NCBI GenBank assembly: GCA_014905825.1
Contig: JACGCN010000014.1
Span: 372,001 to 436,000, forward strand
Reading direction: 5' to 3'
DNA: 64,000 nt
From: Lyophyllum atratum
Taxonomy: Eukaryota > Basidiomycota > Agaricomycetes > Agaricales > Lyophyllaceae
Below are positions 35,383 through 44,748 of this stretch, piece by piece. A program made the position numbers and the translations under genes. The first letter of the stretch is position 1. Every line of letters begins with the position of its first letter. Under the pieces are notes generated by a model. It was not told where the DNA came from, ran no database searches, and saw nothing but the letters and a program-made list of their open reading frames with translations.

Positions 35383-36929
35383 TTATTCGTAGTAGATAAT
35401 AACGATCTTCTCCCAGGTGGCATATGTCACGGCACCGCTATACGGAGACAAATGAGAACGGTCTTCCTTAGTGTGAATGACAGTCTTAACACCGTCCCCT
35501 GTCAGCGACATGATCTCGTCTGTTCGTGATAGATCCGCATAACCCGCAAACGTGATGCTGAATCCACGCCGTGCGCCAAACTCGCTAGGAGGAAGTCCCC
35601 AGGACAACATATGGGCAATCGAGAGCGCTTGCCCTCGCGGATGCGAAACATGATATCTGTGTGTGACTGATACCGAAGGGGGGCGCCAACCGGTGAAGGA
35701 ATCAAGAATCCATATCGTGGAAGAATCGTGGGAAAGCGGGGATAGAAGGGACACTAAACGAAAATTAGGTCGACTACCCGTAGGAGGGGAGGTCTCAATC
35801 GCTATGCTGGTTACAGGGTCGATTATGTCAATGGACGACCCGGACTCTGTCTCACCGCCGACCAGAGCATCGCCCCTCCAAATTTTTAGGTCGATTGTAG
35901 ATGGCGTGATGCCGTTTCGCAACACCACAATATGTCCTGGGACAAGGGCAATGTCGAAGGGATCCTAAGAGCCATTAATGAACCGCTCAAGCCAATGGTG
36001 CTAGAGTGAAAACCAACCGTGGAGACTTCGAGTATAGACCACGCAGAAGTGGATATCTGTAAAGTTATCAACCCTGGGAGAGATCGTATGTATACGATAG
36101 CAAAATCGCCCAGCAGCTTTAGACGACGATATGGATCGTCATAGCTGGTATCCGGGGCGGCCTTGGTAAGAAGCGAGGTTGACGACCCCGTATGCAGATC
36201 CAATTTGACTACCTCGAGGTAGCTAGACAGACGAACATTTAGCTCGTCAGCTCCGAATACCAAGTAGAAATTCCCCTACTTCTTGCGTATGGTGTCAAAT
36301 ATGCGTATTCCAAGTAATATAACGACACTTCCACCGTCGTCAACCATCTCTGCTGAGTTCGCCTGAACGTCGGCCCGGCTCCAGGAAGGCTTGTACTCCC
36401 ATATGAGCCGATCATCGGTGGTAGTTCTACACTCCAAGCCCCCCCCGTTTTGGAAGAGAATATATTGGCCACCTGGAAGCAGCTGTGCCTCATTGTACCA
36501 GGTGTTTATTCCGGGCCCGATGCGGGTGTTCGGTTTGAGTACGATCTCCCGCGCTACCACCGGGGGACTCCCGCCTGGTGTTGACCAAGTTTTGGGGCCA
36601 TGGACGGCGCGTTTGACTAGGTTAAGAAGCTTCTGCGTCGAGAAATCTTCCAGTCGCTGCTCAGGGAAAAGATCGATGAAGCCGCGCCTGTGAAGATCTG
36701 ATATAAGGGCGAGCCAAACATATTTCGACGTTGCAAGCGAATTGAGGGTTCGGCTGGCCTGGTGAATGATCGTTAAACCCATGAGCACGTAGAATTACTT
36801 TCGGTGGAGAACGGTAAGCATACTTACCAGGCTGCAGTTGAGCACGGTGGCGATGTCGCATGAACAGAGTATCTTTAGGAGGATATCCTCGACAAGAGCC
36901 GGCGGTGCTCTAATGTTTCCTGTTGGCAT
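35383..36929 (-). CDS. F-box protein
   Basis: The gene starts at ATG 36929 (MPTGNIRAPPALVEDILLKIL), a short first exon ending at 36828. The next exon begins at 36758 and continues ASRTLNSLATSKYVWLALISDLHRRGFIDL. Together these form an F-box with the typical ending in which a bulky tryptophan-containing helix follows. Downstream exons (about 36740-36280, 36260-36010 and 35965-35383) give beta-rich segments such as TWYNEAQLLPGGQYILFQNGGGLEC, LEVVKLDLHTGSS, DPFDIALVPGHIVVLRNG and ATWEKIVIIYYE, suggesting a propeller-like C-terminus. Role: putative SCF adaptor with unknown target. An alternative ATG at 37039 would need an extra intron that breaks the frame. The miniature LTR element lies about 300 bp upstream. 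Confidence 0.8.
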
Positions 36930-37227
36930 GCTGTCCTTCGGCTTTTGTCGAGTTGTCAATAAGCCAGAGCTAGCTGATAATTCTTTTTTGTCGCCGAGTC
37001 CGCGTCAGAAGTACTCACCACAGTGGAAGATGAACTCATCGCAAACAGTCACCTTGAGAGTCAGTCAATGGTTAGGGGCTTGTACCACTATAGGTTGGAC
37101 CGGCCAAGGAGACAACGTGCCAATGACACCGCGCCTAGACGCGTTGGAATTATTCAAACTCTCCGAATGCGCAGCTGATGTTCTGATGAGTCACGGTGTA
37201 TACCTTCGAGCCCCCGCCGCTTGCCGC
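36930..37227. other. F-box gene upstream region left of the LTR element
   Basis: About 300 bp of promoter-side sequence separate the F-box start from the left LTR. No coding content is supported. Its last four bases (CCGC) are repeated just after the right LTR. Confidence 0.5.
37224..37227. repeat. target-site duplication, left copy (CCGC)
   Basis: The four bases CCGC immediately before the left LTR match CCGC immediately after the right LTR (38969-38972). Four bases is within the range made by retroviral-type integrases, but four matching bases alone are weak evidence. Confidence 0.55.
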
Positions 37228-37412
37228 TGGAGTGGCCCGATCTGCCACAAAGCCCTGAGATGCGCAGTGTGCAGACGCAGTGCGAGCAGCGAATGCTATG
37301 TGTTGTCCTGGTGAACACCCGAAACGGTACATACTGACTACGCGCCCGAAGGTCTAGCCAAACATGACCAAACATGGCTGCCCAAACTGGAGCGTCGCCC
37401 GACGACACTCCA
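37228..37412 (-). repeat. 3' LTR (185 bp)
   Basis: It appears identical, base for base, to 38784-38968 on reading. On the minus strand the first 25 bases can fold into a 10-bp hairpin (TGGAGTGTCG with CGACGCTCCA, one G:T). Confidence 0.93.
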
Positions 37413-37416
37413 TGTG

Positions 37417-37426
37417 CCCCCCCTTT
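37417..37426 (-). other. polypurine tract of the LTR element
   Basis: On the minus strand AAAGGGGGGG lies four bases (CACA) before the 3' LTR, the expected place for plus-strand priming. Confidence 0.75.
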
Positions 37427-37495
37427 ACATAGCGACGTCCTCGTCGCGATCGTTGACTCGTCCCCCAAACCCTGACTGCCACAAAGCCTAACCTC

Positions 37496-38611
37496 TCAAG
37501 CTCGAATCCATCCCAAACTGTGAAGCACGTTACGAAGATTTGATAGTCGCGGGTCTCTATCCCAGTCCAGCTCAACTTGAAGAGTGGTCACTGGTGCTGG
37601 TGGCGGGGTTGATAGTGACGGCGATGACTGTATGGTGAATACAGGTTTTCCCTGTGCAATTCCGGATGGATGTCGGTAGGTAACAATAGGTTGCTGACTG
37701 TAGTTGATACGGGGTATAAATTGTTGTCGCTGTGGTACTCGCTGTCCTCGATGTAATCGTCGAATACGATGCCGAATGGTGTTAAATGGTCCTGCAGATC
37801 CTGTAAAAAGAACAGAGAAGTCGCGTGGTCTCGGTGTCAGTGCTGGTGTCGGTGCGAGTGGTACTGGGAGCTCTGTGTCGGCATCGTCCGCCCAATTCAC
37901 AGGTGCCGTGGTTTCGACCGGCGTCTCCGTATTGACGAGAGCAATCGTGGGAGCCGTGACCGGAGGAGCTGATGTATGAATCGCGATTTCGAAGGTGTTC
38001 GCCGGTGGTGTCGAGTTCGCCTGGATCCCCGCGTCGCAGGTCGTCACCGGGGCGGATGGTATCTGAATCGCCATTTCGAAGGTGTTTGCTGGTGGTGTTG
38101 ACTTCGTCTGTATCCCAGCGTCGCTCGTCGTTCCAAGGTATGTGCACTTCGCCTGTGTCAGAGAATGTCCTGCTATGATCCATTCGTCCCTCTCTTCTCC
38201 TTGTCCAGCCTGCTCCCCGTTACGGTATCCATCGTACCACCTCTCTTGAAGCCGCTCCTCCATCTCATCTTTCCCCCACTGCCTCCCTGCCTCGTATCCA
38301 CTATTCCACGCCTCTTTCTCCCCTGTGTTCACCACTTCTTCGGTGCCTGCCCTCCTCCCGATCTCGAGCGCCAAATTCCATAGCTCATTCAAAGCGATGA
38401 AGCCGTCTGGCGTCAGGGGCGGGCAATTTGCATTCGAAAAATTCCTGGCTGCGGCGATGAAGGTATCGGCCGGATTCGCTGTCCGGTTCGCTGGTACAAC
38501 GGGTGCGTGCTGAGTCGTTGGAGCTGGTGGCTGCGGCTCTGGTGATGTGGCAGTTACCATGGCTTTCTTCGTTTTTGAACCTTTACGGTTCTTCCCATTT
38601 CCTGGTGCCAT
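37496..38611 (-). CDS. 371-codon ORF inside the LTR element, unknown function
   Basis: A single open frame runs from ATG 38611 to a stop at 37496 and fills most of the element's interior. The N-terminus is basic (MAPGNGKNRKGSKTKKAM). Residues ~55-150 are predicted helical and acidic with repeated W/G-Y-x2-G units (WNSGYEAGRQWGKDEMEERL, WYDGYRNGEQAGQ). Residues ~165-215 contain two tandem copies of a unit reading DAGIQ-K/N-STPPANTFE-M/I-AI. A proline/threonine-rich linker leads to a basic stretch (HRIRRLHRGQRVPQR) and a C-terminal block ELDWDRDPRLSNLRNVLHSL. No gag zinc knuckle, protease, RT or integrase motif is present. It may be a divergent gag-like protein or a captured host sequence. The absence of frame damage suggests recent function or recent mobility. 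Confidence 0.7.
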   Translation of the reverse strand: MAPGNGKNRKGSKTKKAMVTATSPEPQPPAPTTQHAPVVPANRTANPADTFIAAARNFSNANCPPLTPDGFIALNELWNLALEIGRRAGTEEVVNTGEKEAWNSGYEAGRQWGKDEMEERLQERWYDGYRNGEQAGQGEERDEWIIAGHSLTQAKCTYLGTTSDAGIQTKSTPPANTFEMAIQIPSAPVTTCDAGIQANSTPPANTFEIAIHTSAPPVTAPTIALVNTETPVETTAPVNWADDADTELPVPLAPTPALTPRPRDFSVLFTGSAGPFNTIRHRIRRLHRGQRVPQRQQFIPRINYSQQPIVTYRHPSGIAQGKPVFTIQSSPSLSTPPPAPVTTLQVELDWDRDPRLSNLRNVLHSLGWIRA

Positions 38612-38756
38612 AACAGGACAGTCTCAGTGGCTAAATCTCGGAGTCGGAAACACAGTAAACACGAAAAACACGAAAAACAGGCCAGAGAGCGCGAAAACAC
38701 GAAAGCAGAGTAGCACAGTCACGGAAAGCAGGAAAGCGAGAAAACGATGACACCGT

Positions 38757-38781
38757 GAGTCGAATCGCGCAGTTGTCACCA
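38757..38781 (-). other. primer binding site of the LTR element
   Basis: Two bases inside the 5' LTR the minus strand reads TGGTGACAACTG and continues through a T-loop-like ATTCGAC. The complementary strand therefore looks like the 3' end of a tRNA: a T-loop-like GTCGAAT, a 5-base stem half, an acceptor half, a discriminator base and CCA. The match extends about 25 bases. It does not match the tRNA-Ala genes of this window, so the primer tRNA is unidentified. Confidence 0.75.
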
Positions 38782-38783
38782 GA

Positions 38784-38968
38784 TGGAGTGGCCCGATCTG
38801 CCACAAAGCCCTGAGATGCGCAGTGTGCAGACGCAGTGCGAGCAGCGAATGCTATGTGTTGTCCTGGTGAACACCCGAAACGGTACATACTGACTACGCG
38901 CCCGAAGGTCTAGCCAAACATGACCAAACATGGCTGCCCAAACTGGAGCGTCGCCCGACGACACTCCA
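38784..38968 (-). repeat. 5' LTR (185 bp)
   Basis: It appears identical to 37228-37412 and has the same TG...CA ends. It should carry the promoter of the element on the minus strand, pointing away from the neighbouring tRNA gene. Confidence 0.93.
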
Positions 38969-38972
38969 CCGC
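38969..38972. repeat. target-site duplication, right copy (CCGC)
   Basis: It matches the four bases 37224-37227 on the other side of the LTR element. Confidence 0.55.
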
Positions 38973-39054
38973 CAAGCTTCAAGTATGTTTAGGTGCCTCC
39001 TCCGGAATATATTCACTTTCCCAAGATGATATTTACTCGCGCACTCGCATGCAT

Positions 39055-39138
39055 GGGCACATGGTGTAGTTGGTTATCACGCCCGCTTAGCATATATGCA
39101 TCTGCGGGCGGTCCCCGGTTCAATTCCGGGTGTGTCCA
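39055..39138 (+). tRNA. tRNA-Ala (AGC) with intron
   Basis: The cloverleaf is as in the gene at 13810-13894: GGGCACA/TGTGTCC acceptor with G3:U70, CCCGC/GCGGG anticodon stem, anticodon AGC, and T loop TTCAATT. Exons are identical to that gene, but the intron (about 10 nt, TATATGCATC) is different in sequence and one base shorter. The LTR retroelement ends 86 bp upstream. Confidence 0.95.
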
Positions 39139-39581
39139 TCTGCGAGGAAAAACCATACTTTTTTGAACTGCGTACGGTCGAGGACATTGGCAAGCTAGCG
39201 TGTTGCGCGCAGCCCGCTAGCGGCTACATGTAAATTGTAATACTACAGCTGTCAATGGCGTCGCAGTCGATCGGAATGTCTGCTTGACCAGAGTTTGCAT
39301 CGGGACGAGAGTTCGAGCTCACGGAACACATCTACACGTCTTTCACCATTTTCTCAGTCTAGTATTCTTCAATCGCTGTTAACTGGTGGAACCTTCATTA
39401 TCGACTACAATTCCCCTCGGCGTATTTACATTTCATTTCCACCCCTTAGTGTATTACCTTCAACGATCGAAGGTTTATCCAACGAGCTAGCCACAAACCT
39501 AGACAAGTCCTCGCTGTCAATTAGCAATCGGAGAACGTATACATAACCGAACACTCACTTCCACAATATGCCACTACATTT
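39139..39581. other. intergenic, no gene recognised
   Basis: This lies between the tRNA gene and the 3' end of the small protein gene. A plus-strand open frame at 39295-39546 (83 codons, no ATG context or motif) is not convincing. A T run shortly after the tRNA (CTTTTTTG near 39157) is a suitable Pol III terminator. Confidence 0.5.
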
Positions 39582-40107
39582 TCACCATTTCAAATCCCCA
39601 AGGACGCCCTTGTAATTCGCAACGGCGGCATCGACCTTCTTCTGGAATGCAGGACTAAAGTTTGCTGCCTTCCTATCATGGACCCCATACTCCAGGTATC
39701 CTTTATGAACGTCGTTCTCCTGCGAGAAAACGTGGGCGGTGTACTTTCGCTTCTGTGGCTTGCCCGCCCATTGCTCCGTGGTGGAGACGTGGAGAGTGAT
39801 GTGGGGTGGCTGGTCCTTCGCGCTGAGGGTTGAAATATGCTGGCTCGCGCTGACCACGTACAATATTCATGGAAAGTCAGTGGAAGAACAATAAGCATCA
39901 CCCATATGCGTACGTTATGAGAAGGGTGTGAGCATGCTCGGTGGGGTTCGCCTCGTTCCACGCCGCGACAAAGGCTTTGAGCACCTTGAGTTCAGCGGTG
40001 ACAACATCCTGGCTGGCGGTCTTCTCGAGGAAGCACACGAGTACACCTCCCTCTTCGAGCTTGGCGGAGAGAGGTTCGAGTAACTGGGGTTCTACAGTCT
40101 CTGCCAT
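39582..40107 (-). CDS. small protein of unknown function, 157 residues
   Basis: Two exons (40107-39902 and 39849-39582) join in frame to 157 residues, starting MAETVEPQLLEPLSAKLEEGG and ending VANYKGVLGDLKW. The sequence looks like a small soluble alpha/beta domain with a hydrophobic strand (VLVCFLEK), a charged helix (ELKVLKAFVAAWNEANP) and a conserved-looking tail (HKGYLEYGVHDRKAANFSPAFQKKVDAAV). No signal peptide, membrane segment or family motif was recognised. Clean splice sites and an ordered amino-acid composition support a real gene. The upstream neighbour is a kinase on the other strand. Confidence 0.65.
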
Positions 40108-40864
40108 TTCGTTGGACGCCCTATACGGCGCCGTCGACCTCTACTTATAGGCTTGGATGCCTGCCAGGGGTGAGTATAAAGAAGCTGGAGGAGGTCGTCT
40201 CTGGATGCAGCCCGACTCGTGATGAAGTTCAGTGTGGTGTATGTTCGCAGATACTTGGTCTCCGAGTCTTTCTATTCAGTAGATCTGGATAGCTCTTGCC
40301 AAGGGTAGAGTTGCACAGCGATTTGGCTGCAGGTACGGACGAAAGGGCCCGAAAAGACATGGCATAGAGTCTCTCTTCTTTGATTGATGTGTGGTGGTGG
40401 TTTTTGAAGTTGACATGGTTGCGTTCCTTGGTCATGAGGCCAGGCCTCTGCTTTCCATGGGAAAAGCAGCGCTTGGGTGCACTGAGTGATTGAGCCTAGC
40501 CGCCAGAACAAGCTACTCGACGTTCGTCCAAGTGTGAACATAGCCAGCTTATTCGTTATCGTGGTACCAGCGACCAAGCATGATGTAGCTTTTGCTGGGG
40601 TGAATTGCGTCCGGATCGACAGACAGGCTGATAGTAGCGCAAAGAGGATTGTCATGACAGGAAGGTACACGCCCTCTTAAAACCATCGGAGTACCAGTGT
40701 CAAAGTCGCAACGGAAAAAACGCCGGAGGCTTGAAGAAGTCTGAACTGATGCCAAATTTTGATTCCGTCTATTTGTGGCCGCCTATTTTGACGTCTCCTC
40801 TCATGGGGTCTACCACTGGTGGCCCCCTCATACCCAATCCAAAGATCGCCTTCCCCGCATTATT
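40108..40864. other. divergent intergenic region
   Basis: It separates the small protein gene from the SRPK-like kinase and should hold both promoters. A minus-strand open frame at 40272-40670 (132 codons, starting MYLPVMTILFALL) could encode a signal-anchored peptide but shows no domain, so it is not called as a gene. Confidence 0.4.
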
Positions 40865-42379
40865 ATGTACACATCCCCCCTCGAGACATTCTACTTCAAC
40901 GGCTCAGTCGTCGAAGACGTGAGATCATACAAGCCCGGAGGATACCACCCTGTCCATCTCGGCGACACCTTCTCCACATGTCCGGGAACCTCCCGACCGC
41001 GGTACAAAGTCCTCCACAAGCTTGGATACGGCGCGTTCTCGACTGTGTGGCTCGCGGAGGACATGGCTGATGATCAGTGAGTTTTCAGCCGTCTGTGCAG
41101 AGTGATGCATCCCTGAACAAACCAGCAGTCGCGGCGTCGCGATGAAAATCACGGTCGGAGACGCGAAAGGAGGCCACCGGGAAGCTGGGATACTCGAAAC
41201 CTTGTCTTTGGTGACAGATGCTTCTGACCCGGGGCAAAAACACGTCCTCCAGCTGTTGGATCGCTTTCAGATACATGGGCCTAACGGGACCCATGAGGTT
41301 CTCATCACGGATATCCTAGTATCCTGTAGAACCCTACGCGACTTGGAGGCCTTGGATGCTAAACGCGCTTCTTATCACGCATTGCTTGGGTTGGACTATT
41401 TGACTCGTCACGGTGTGATCCATGGCGGTACGCGATGATGTCTACTTTCCCGATGAGACGATTCAAACCATTTTGTTTAAAGATGTGCACACTGATAACA
41501 TCGCATTCACGGTTCCCGGACTGAATAAACTCAGTGCTAAAGAGTGGATGGACCGACTAGAAGATGCTGTGGCAACACCAGTCGTCCCTCGACGGCTCGA
41601 AGACCAAAGCGAGTCCCTGCCCAAGTACCTCGTTGACTCGGCAGATATATCGGACGTGGTGACTTCGCTCATTGAAAAGCACGGGAAGGAGGAGATTTGT
41701 GCCGTGATCACTGACTTTGGCAATGGTAAGCCTCCCATGTTTCTCTGATACACTATCCAAATAATTTTCGTTTGCAGCTGTCTGCGAATCAGATGCTATT
41801 CCAGATCCCTGTACGCCGTTGCCCTTCTGTCCACCAGAAACTCTCCTTTGCAAGGAACTCGGGCGGGAACCCCGTACTTTCGGCTGGCGTTCCCGGAGCG
41901 ATATATGGTCGTTGGGCTGTTCAGTAAGTCATACTCATTCAAGCAGCGAGTTACCCCTCTCAAAGATGTCCCGATGCAGATTTACGAAATGGTCAAGGGG
42001 TTGCCGCTTTTCACATGGATTCCAAATGAAAAGCGTCTGCTTGACCGGATTGTAGAGCTGGCTGGCCCTTTGCCCCAGTCATGGCTTGACCTGCTCGACG
42101 AGAAACCCAAACCTCACGTCGAGAACGATAGTACTGTGTTCCTCTTTTCCCATAGCACAATTTGCCTGACCGATATCGCGTATAGATGCTACACTCCAGG
42201 TAACTGCGGCAACACGGCGGCGAACACAGTTCGGAGGAGAAACGGGTTTCGCTTTGTTGATGAGCTCGATGTTGAGAACAGACCCTACTGATCGGAAGCC
42301 TACCGAACGTCTGATAGAAAACTCTTGGTTCGATGATATCCGGGGCGAAGGATACCAGAGAGAAGCAGCGCCGGCGTGA
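40865..42379 (+). CDS. divergent SRPK-like protein kinase
   Basis: Seven exons (40865-41076, 41126-41427, 41483-41725, 41778-41923, 41980-42130, 42186-42199, 42230-42379) sum to 405 residues. The N-terminus DVRSYKPGGYHPVHLGDTF and KVLHKLGYGAFSTVWLAED are typical of SR-protein kinases (SRPK). Catalytic features are the lysine in VAMKITV, HGDVHTDN in place of the HTDIKPEN loop (the aspartate is kept), DFGN, and PPE in place of APE (FCPPETLL). SDIWSLGCSIYEMVKGLPLF and LRTDPTDRKPTERLIENSWF form the C-lobe. The usual large spacer is shortened to about 60 residues. Such SRPK relatives are expanded in basidiomycetes; activity and substrates are uncertain. One exon is only 14 nt. An upstream non-ATG extension exists but ATG 40865 fits better. 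Confidence 0.85.
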
Positions 42380-42534
42380 ACGAAGCTATTGTGACACTGT
42401 ACTCTACTTTGTATAAATTGCCAACACGGTGTAGACGCCGGCTGAGAAGTTGTGCGGTCCCATCAGGTAAGATGACATCATTGAATTATGGTGAGTGCTA
42501 TGACGTAGTAGGGACACCTTGACGCTTGACGACG

Positions 42535-43607
42535 ATGGACAACCTTCCAGTTGACCTATCGCACCCCGTTGTGCGCGACTATCTTTCTCTCGTGCGCCTC
42601 CAAGTGCTCACGCCGCTCTCCCTGCTCATAAACATCGCCACCATCATCATCTGCACCCTCCTCGCCAACCCCACAATCCTACAAGTCACCCTCCTCAACC
42701 CAACTGCAATATCTCCACACCCACCCACCATCGCCGCATATGTCCTCGTCATCTTCCTCGGCCAACTGGGATACTGCCTCCTCCTCGTGTTCGCCCGCAA
42801 ACAAGAGACCAAGAACACTTTGATCAGGGCTGTGGGTCTTTCGCTCGTGGCTGCGAACTGGGTCATGGCGTTCTGGGCGATCTGTCTAGTGTTCCAGTGG
42901 TTCCTGGCTGCCACCGTATTCCAAGGAGTTCTGCTTCTCCTACTCTTCTACTCCAACATCGCTCTCCTCATATACCACCCTCCATCGTCCGACCGACCAC
43001 TTGACATTGCTCTTATCCACGCGCCACTTCGGTTCTTCCTTGCCCTGCCAATGATGATTCTTTTCCCGTATTGTCTATTGTACGTATTTCTCTCAGAAAG
43101 CAAAGATAAGGATAAGGTCTGACGGGAAAACCAGCGTGACGCTAGGACTCTCCTTCGACCCCACCACACCCGGTAACCCGCGCCGCTATTCTGCATGGCA
43201 CGCATGGTCGGGCTTCGCAGTGGTGATGGCCACCAACTGCTTCTCCTTCCTCGTCATCGCTATCAGGCGCGATCTCGTCTTTTGCATCGCCGCCACCTGG
43301 CTCTGCGTCAGCATCTGGCTCGAATCGCCAAAGCCGGCGCCGGTAAACGTAAGTCCACTGCTTATCTATCCTTGCTTCCATTAGATTGGAGCTCACCTGT
43401 TTACGTGGTCAGATAACTGTGATCGTGTTCACGGCGTTACATCCCCTTGCGTACATTTGCGCTCACGTGTATTCGCGGTTCTATAGGAAGAAGCAGCCTG
43501 TGCAGCTCCCCCATGAGGATAATGCCCTGCATCGCGAGGAGCAGCAGAGGCAGAGGGAGGGCGCTGTGCGGGAGATTGATACGGAGGCGGCTTGGGGTGA
43601 ACAGTGA
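42535..43607 (+). CDS. multi-pass membrane protein, possibly DUF1774-like
   Basis: Three exons (42535-43079, 43135-43348, 43413-43607) give 317 residues. At least seven hydrophobic segments are visible, for example LSLLINIATIIICTLLA, IAAYVLVIFLGQLGYCLLLVF, VMAFWAICLVFQWFLA, VLLLLLFYSNIALLIY, FFLALPMMILFPYCLF, FAVVMATNCFSFLVIAI and LVFCIAATWLCVSIWL, followed by ITVIVFTALHPLAYICAHVY. The pattern HAWSGF...RRDLVFCIAATWLC resembles, from memory, the uncharacterised fungal membrane family DUF1774. The C-terminal tail is charged and likely cytosolic. Function is unknown. It is co-directional with the kinase upstream, about 155 nt after its stop, which does not imply an operon in a fungus. Confidence 0.8.
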
Positions 43608-44748
43608 GTTCGAGTTTGTCTGGGCATTTCGACGGTATCACTTGGGGCCAATCACGGATAAATGGTTTTTATGTTTCATATCTAGTTACTCGCGAGATAA
43701 TAGCTACATATACATCATGTTCTTTATCTTACTTACGATGCACTCGAACATTGTGCCATTCCCATTCTTTACTGATCTGAACGATTACGATCCGACGACT
43801 CGATGCCTGTGACTCTTGACGTGGTAATGAGAGTCAAATTCGCCTGAGGGATGACCATTCTACGTGCTGGGAGGCTGACTTGAACTCGGCTCAGGCTCAG
43901 GCTCAAGGGTGGAGTTTTTCTTCTTACGACGTGTACATTTCCACAATGTGGCACTCGATGTCCTGGTGTAATTTCAGAGTGAGAGTGCGCTTGAAGACAG
44001 AACTATATAACGGCGGTGCGATCCCCTTCGTGATAGTTATGATAATATGTGAAGTGGTCCGCCGGTCCGGGAAATGTGTGTCCTTCTGAGGTGAGGTTTG
44101 AACTCCGCGTGTAAATGTCCATTCGATCTCCGCGCGCATCCTAGTACACTGTGACCGCCATGTGGCATGCACTGCTCTAGATCTGGCCTTCAACGATTCG
44201 AAGACCTTTCCCTGTCCGTCTACTTATGCGATGCCACCAATATAAAACAATTAGGTGCAGGGTAAAACCCAGCGGTAAAGTCTGATGATGCTACAGTCAC
44301 CCGCTACCTGTTCCAACCTCCGGTGAGCATTCATCTACTAATTAAGCTGCTGGCAGGCTTTAGCGTCGCCACTAGGTAAGTATGCTCCCTTGACTCTAAA
44401 AACGCGTCATCAATAAATCGACTACTTTCTGCCACCACAGGCTTGGGAGCGCCCGTTTCCTAACTTGGTCAGTGTACACTGAAACCAACATTATCTCTAG
44501 CGAAAGTGCGGACAATCACAATGGCATTCCGTCCGGCAAGTCCCCAGAGCTCATTCTTTACTGACCACGTGGAACAATGGCCAGACTAGATTTCGCGGTC
44601 GCCTTGTTCTATGGCTGGCCACCACCTTAGCCGAACCACCATATAAGTGTCTCACTACGAAATGAATGGCCTAGGTCGCGACTCCCCTGTTCGGGTCCTT
44701 GATTCGTTCTCTATCTGCTTCACAGCTCTGTTTACTACATCCCCCAAA
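43608..44748. other. intergenic with kinase promoter
   Basis: No gene is supported here. Short frames on both strands near 43880-44190 lack motifs. The right end holds the leader and TATA-like element of the next kinase. Confidence 0.5.
44641..44647 (+). promoter_or_regulatory. TATA-like element of the downstream kinase gene
   Basis: ATATAAG lies about 100 nt upstream of ATG 44749 and 15 nt upstream of the in-frame ATG at 44662. If it works as a TATA box, transcription would start too far downstream to use the earlier ATG, which favours 44749 as the start. Confidence 0.4.

Larger units (their letters stand above)
37228..38968 (-). mobile_element. non-autonomous miniature LTR retrotransposon (TRIM-like) with an ORF
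   Basis: The 1741-bp element is bounded by identical 185-bp direct repeats that start TGGAGT and end ACTCCA (TG...CA). Read on the minus strand the order is 5' LTR (38968-38784), a two-base gap, a primer binding site starting TGGTGACAACTG, a leader, an intact ORF (38611-37496), a polypurine tract (AAAGGGGGGG) and the 3' LTR (37412-37228). There is no reverse transcriptase, integrase, protease or zinc knuckle, and no room for them. Such elements depend on an autonomous partner. The identical LTRs suggest recent insertion. It ends 86 bp upstream of a tRNA-Ala gene. Boundaries and structure are read directly; the TRIM label is an interpretation. Confidence 0.88.

Noticed and set aside
36930..37039. 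ATG at 37039 as the start of the F-box gene
   Set aside because: Joining it through the GTGAGT donor to the next acceptor puts the F-box out of frame; ATG 36929 gives the F-box directly.
37154..37575. Minus-strand ORFs crossing the left LTR
   Set aside because: Their sequence is the LTR itself and recurs at the right LTR (38631-38982); they are repeat shadows, not genes.
42190..42300. Apparent frameshift and early stop near the C-terminus of the SRPK-like kinase
   Set aside because: On re-reading, the bases GACCCTACTGAT give DPTD in frame once the 14-nt exon is used, so the gene is intact.
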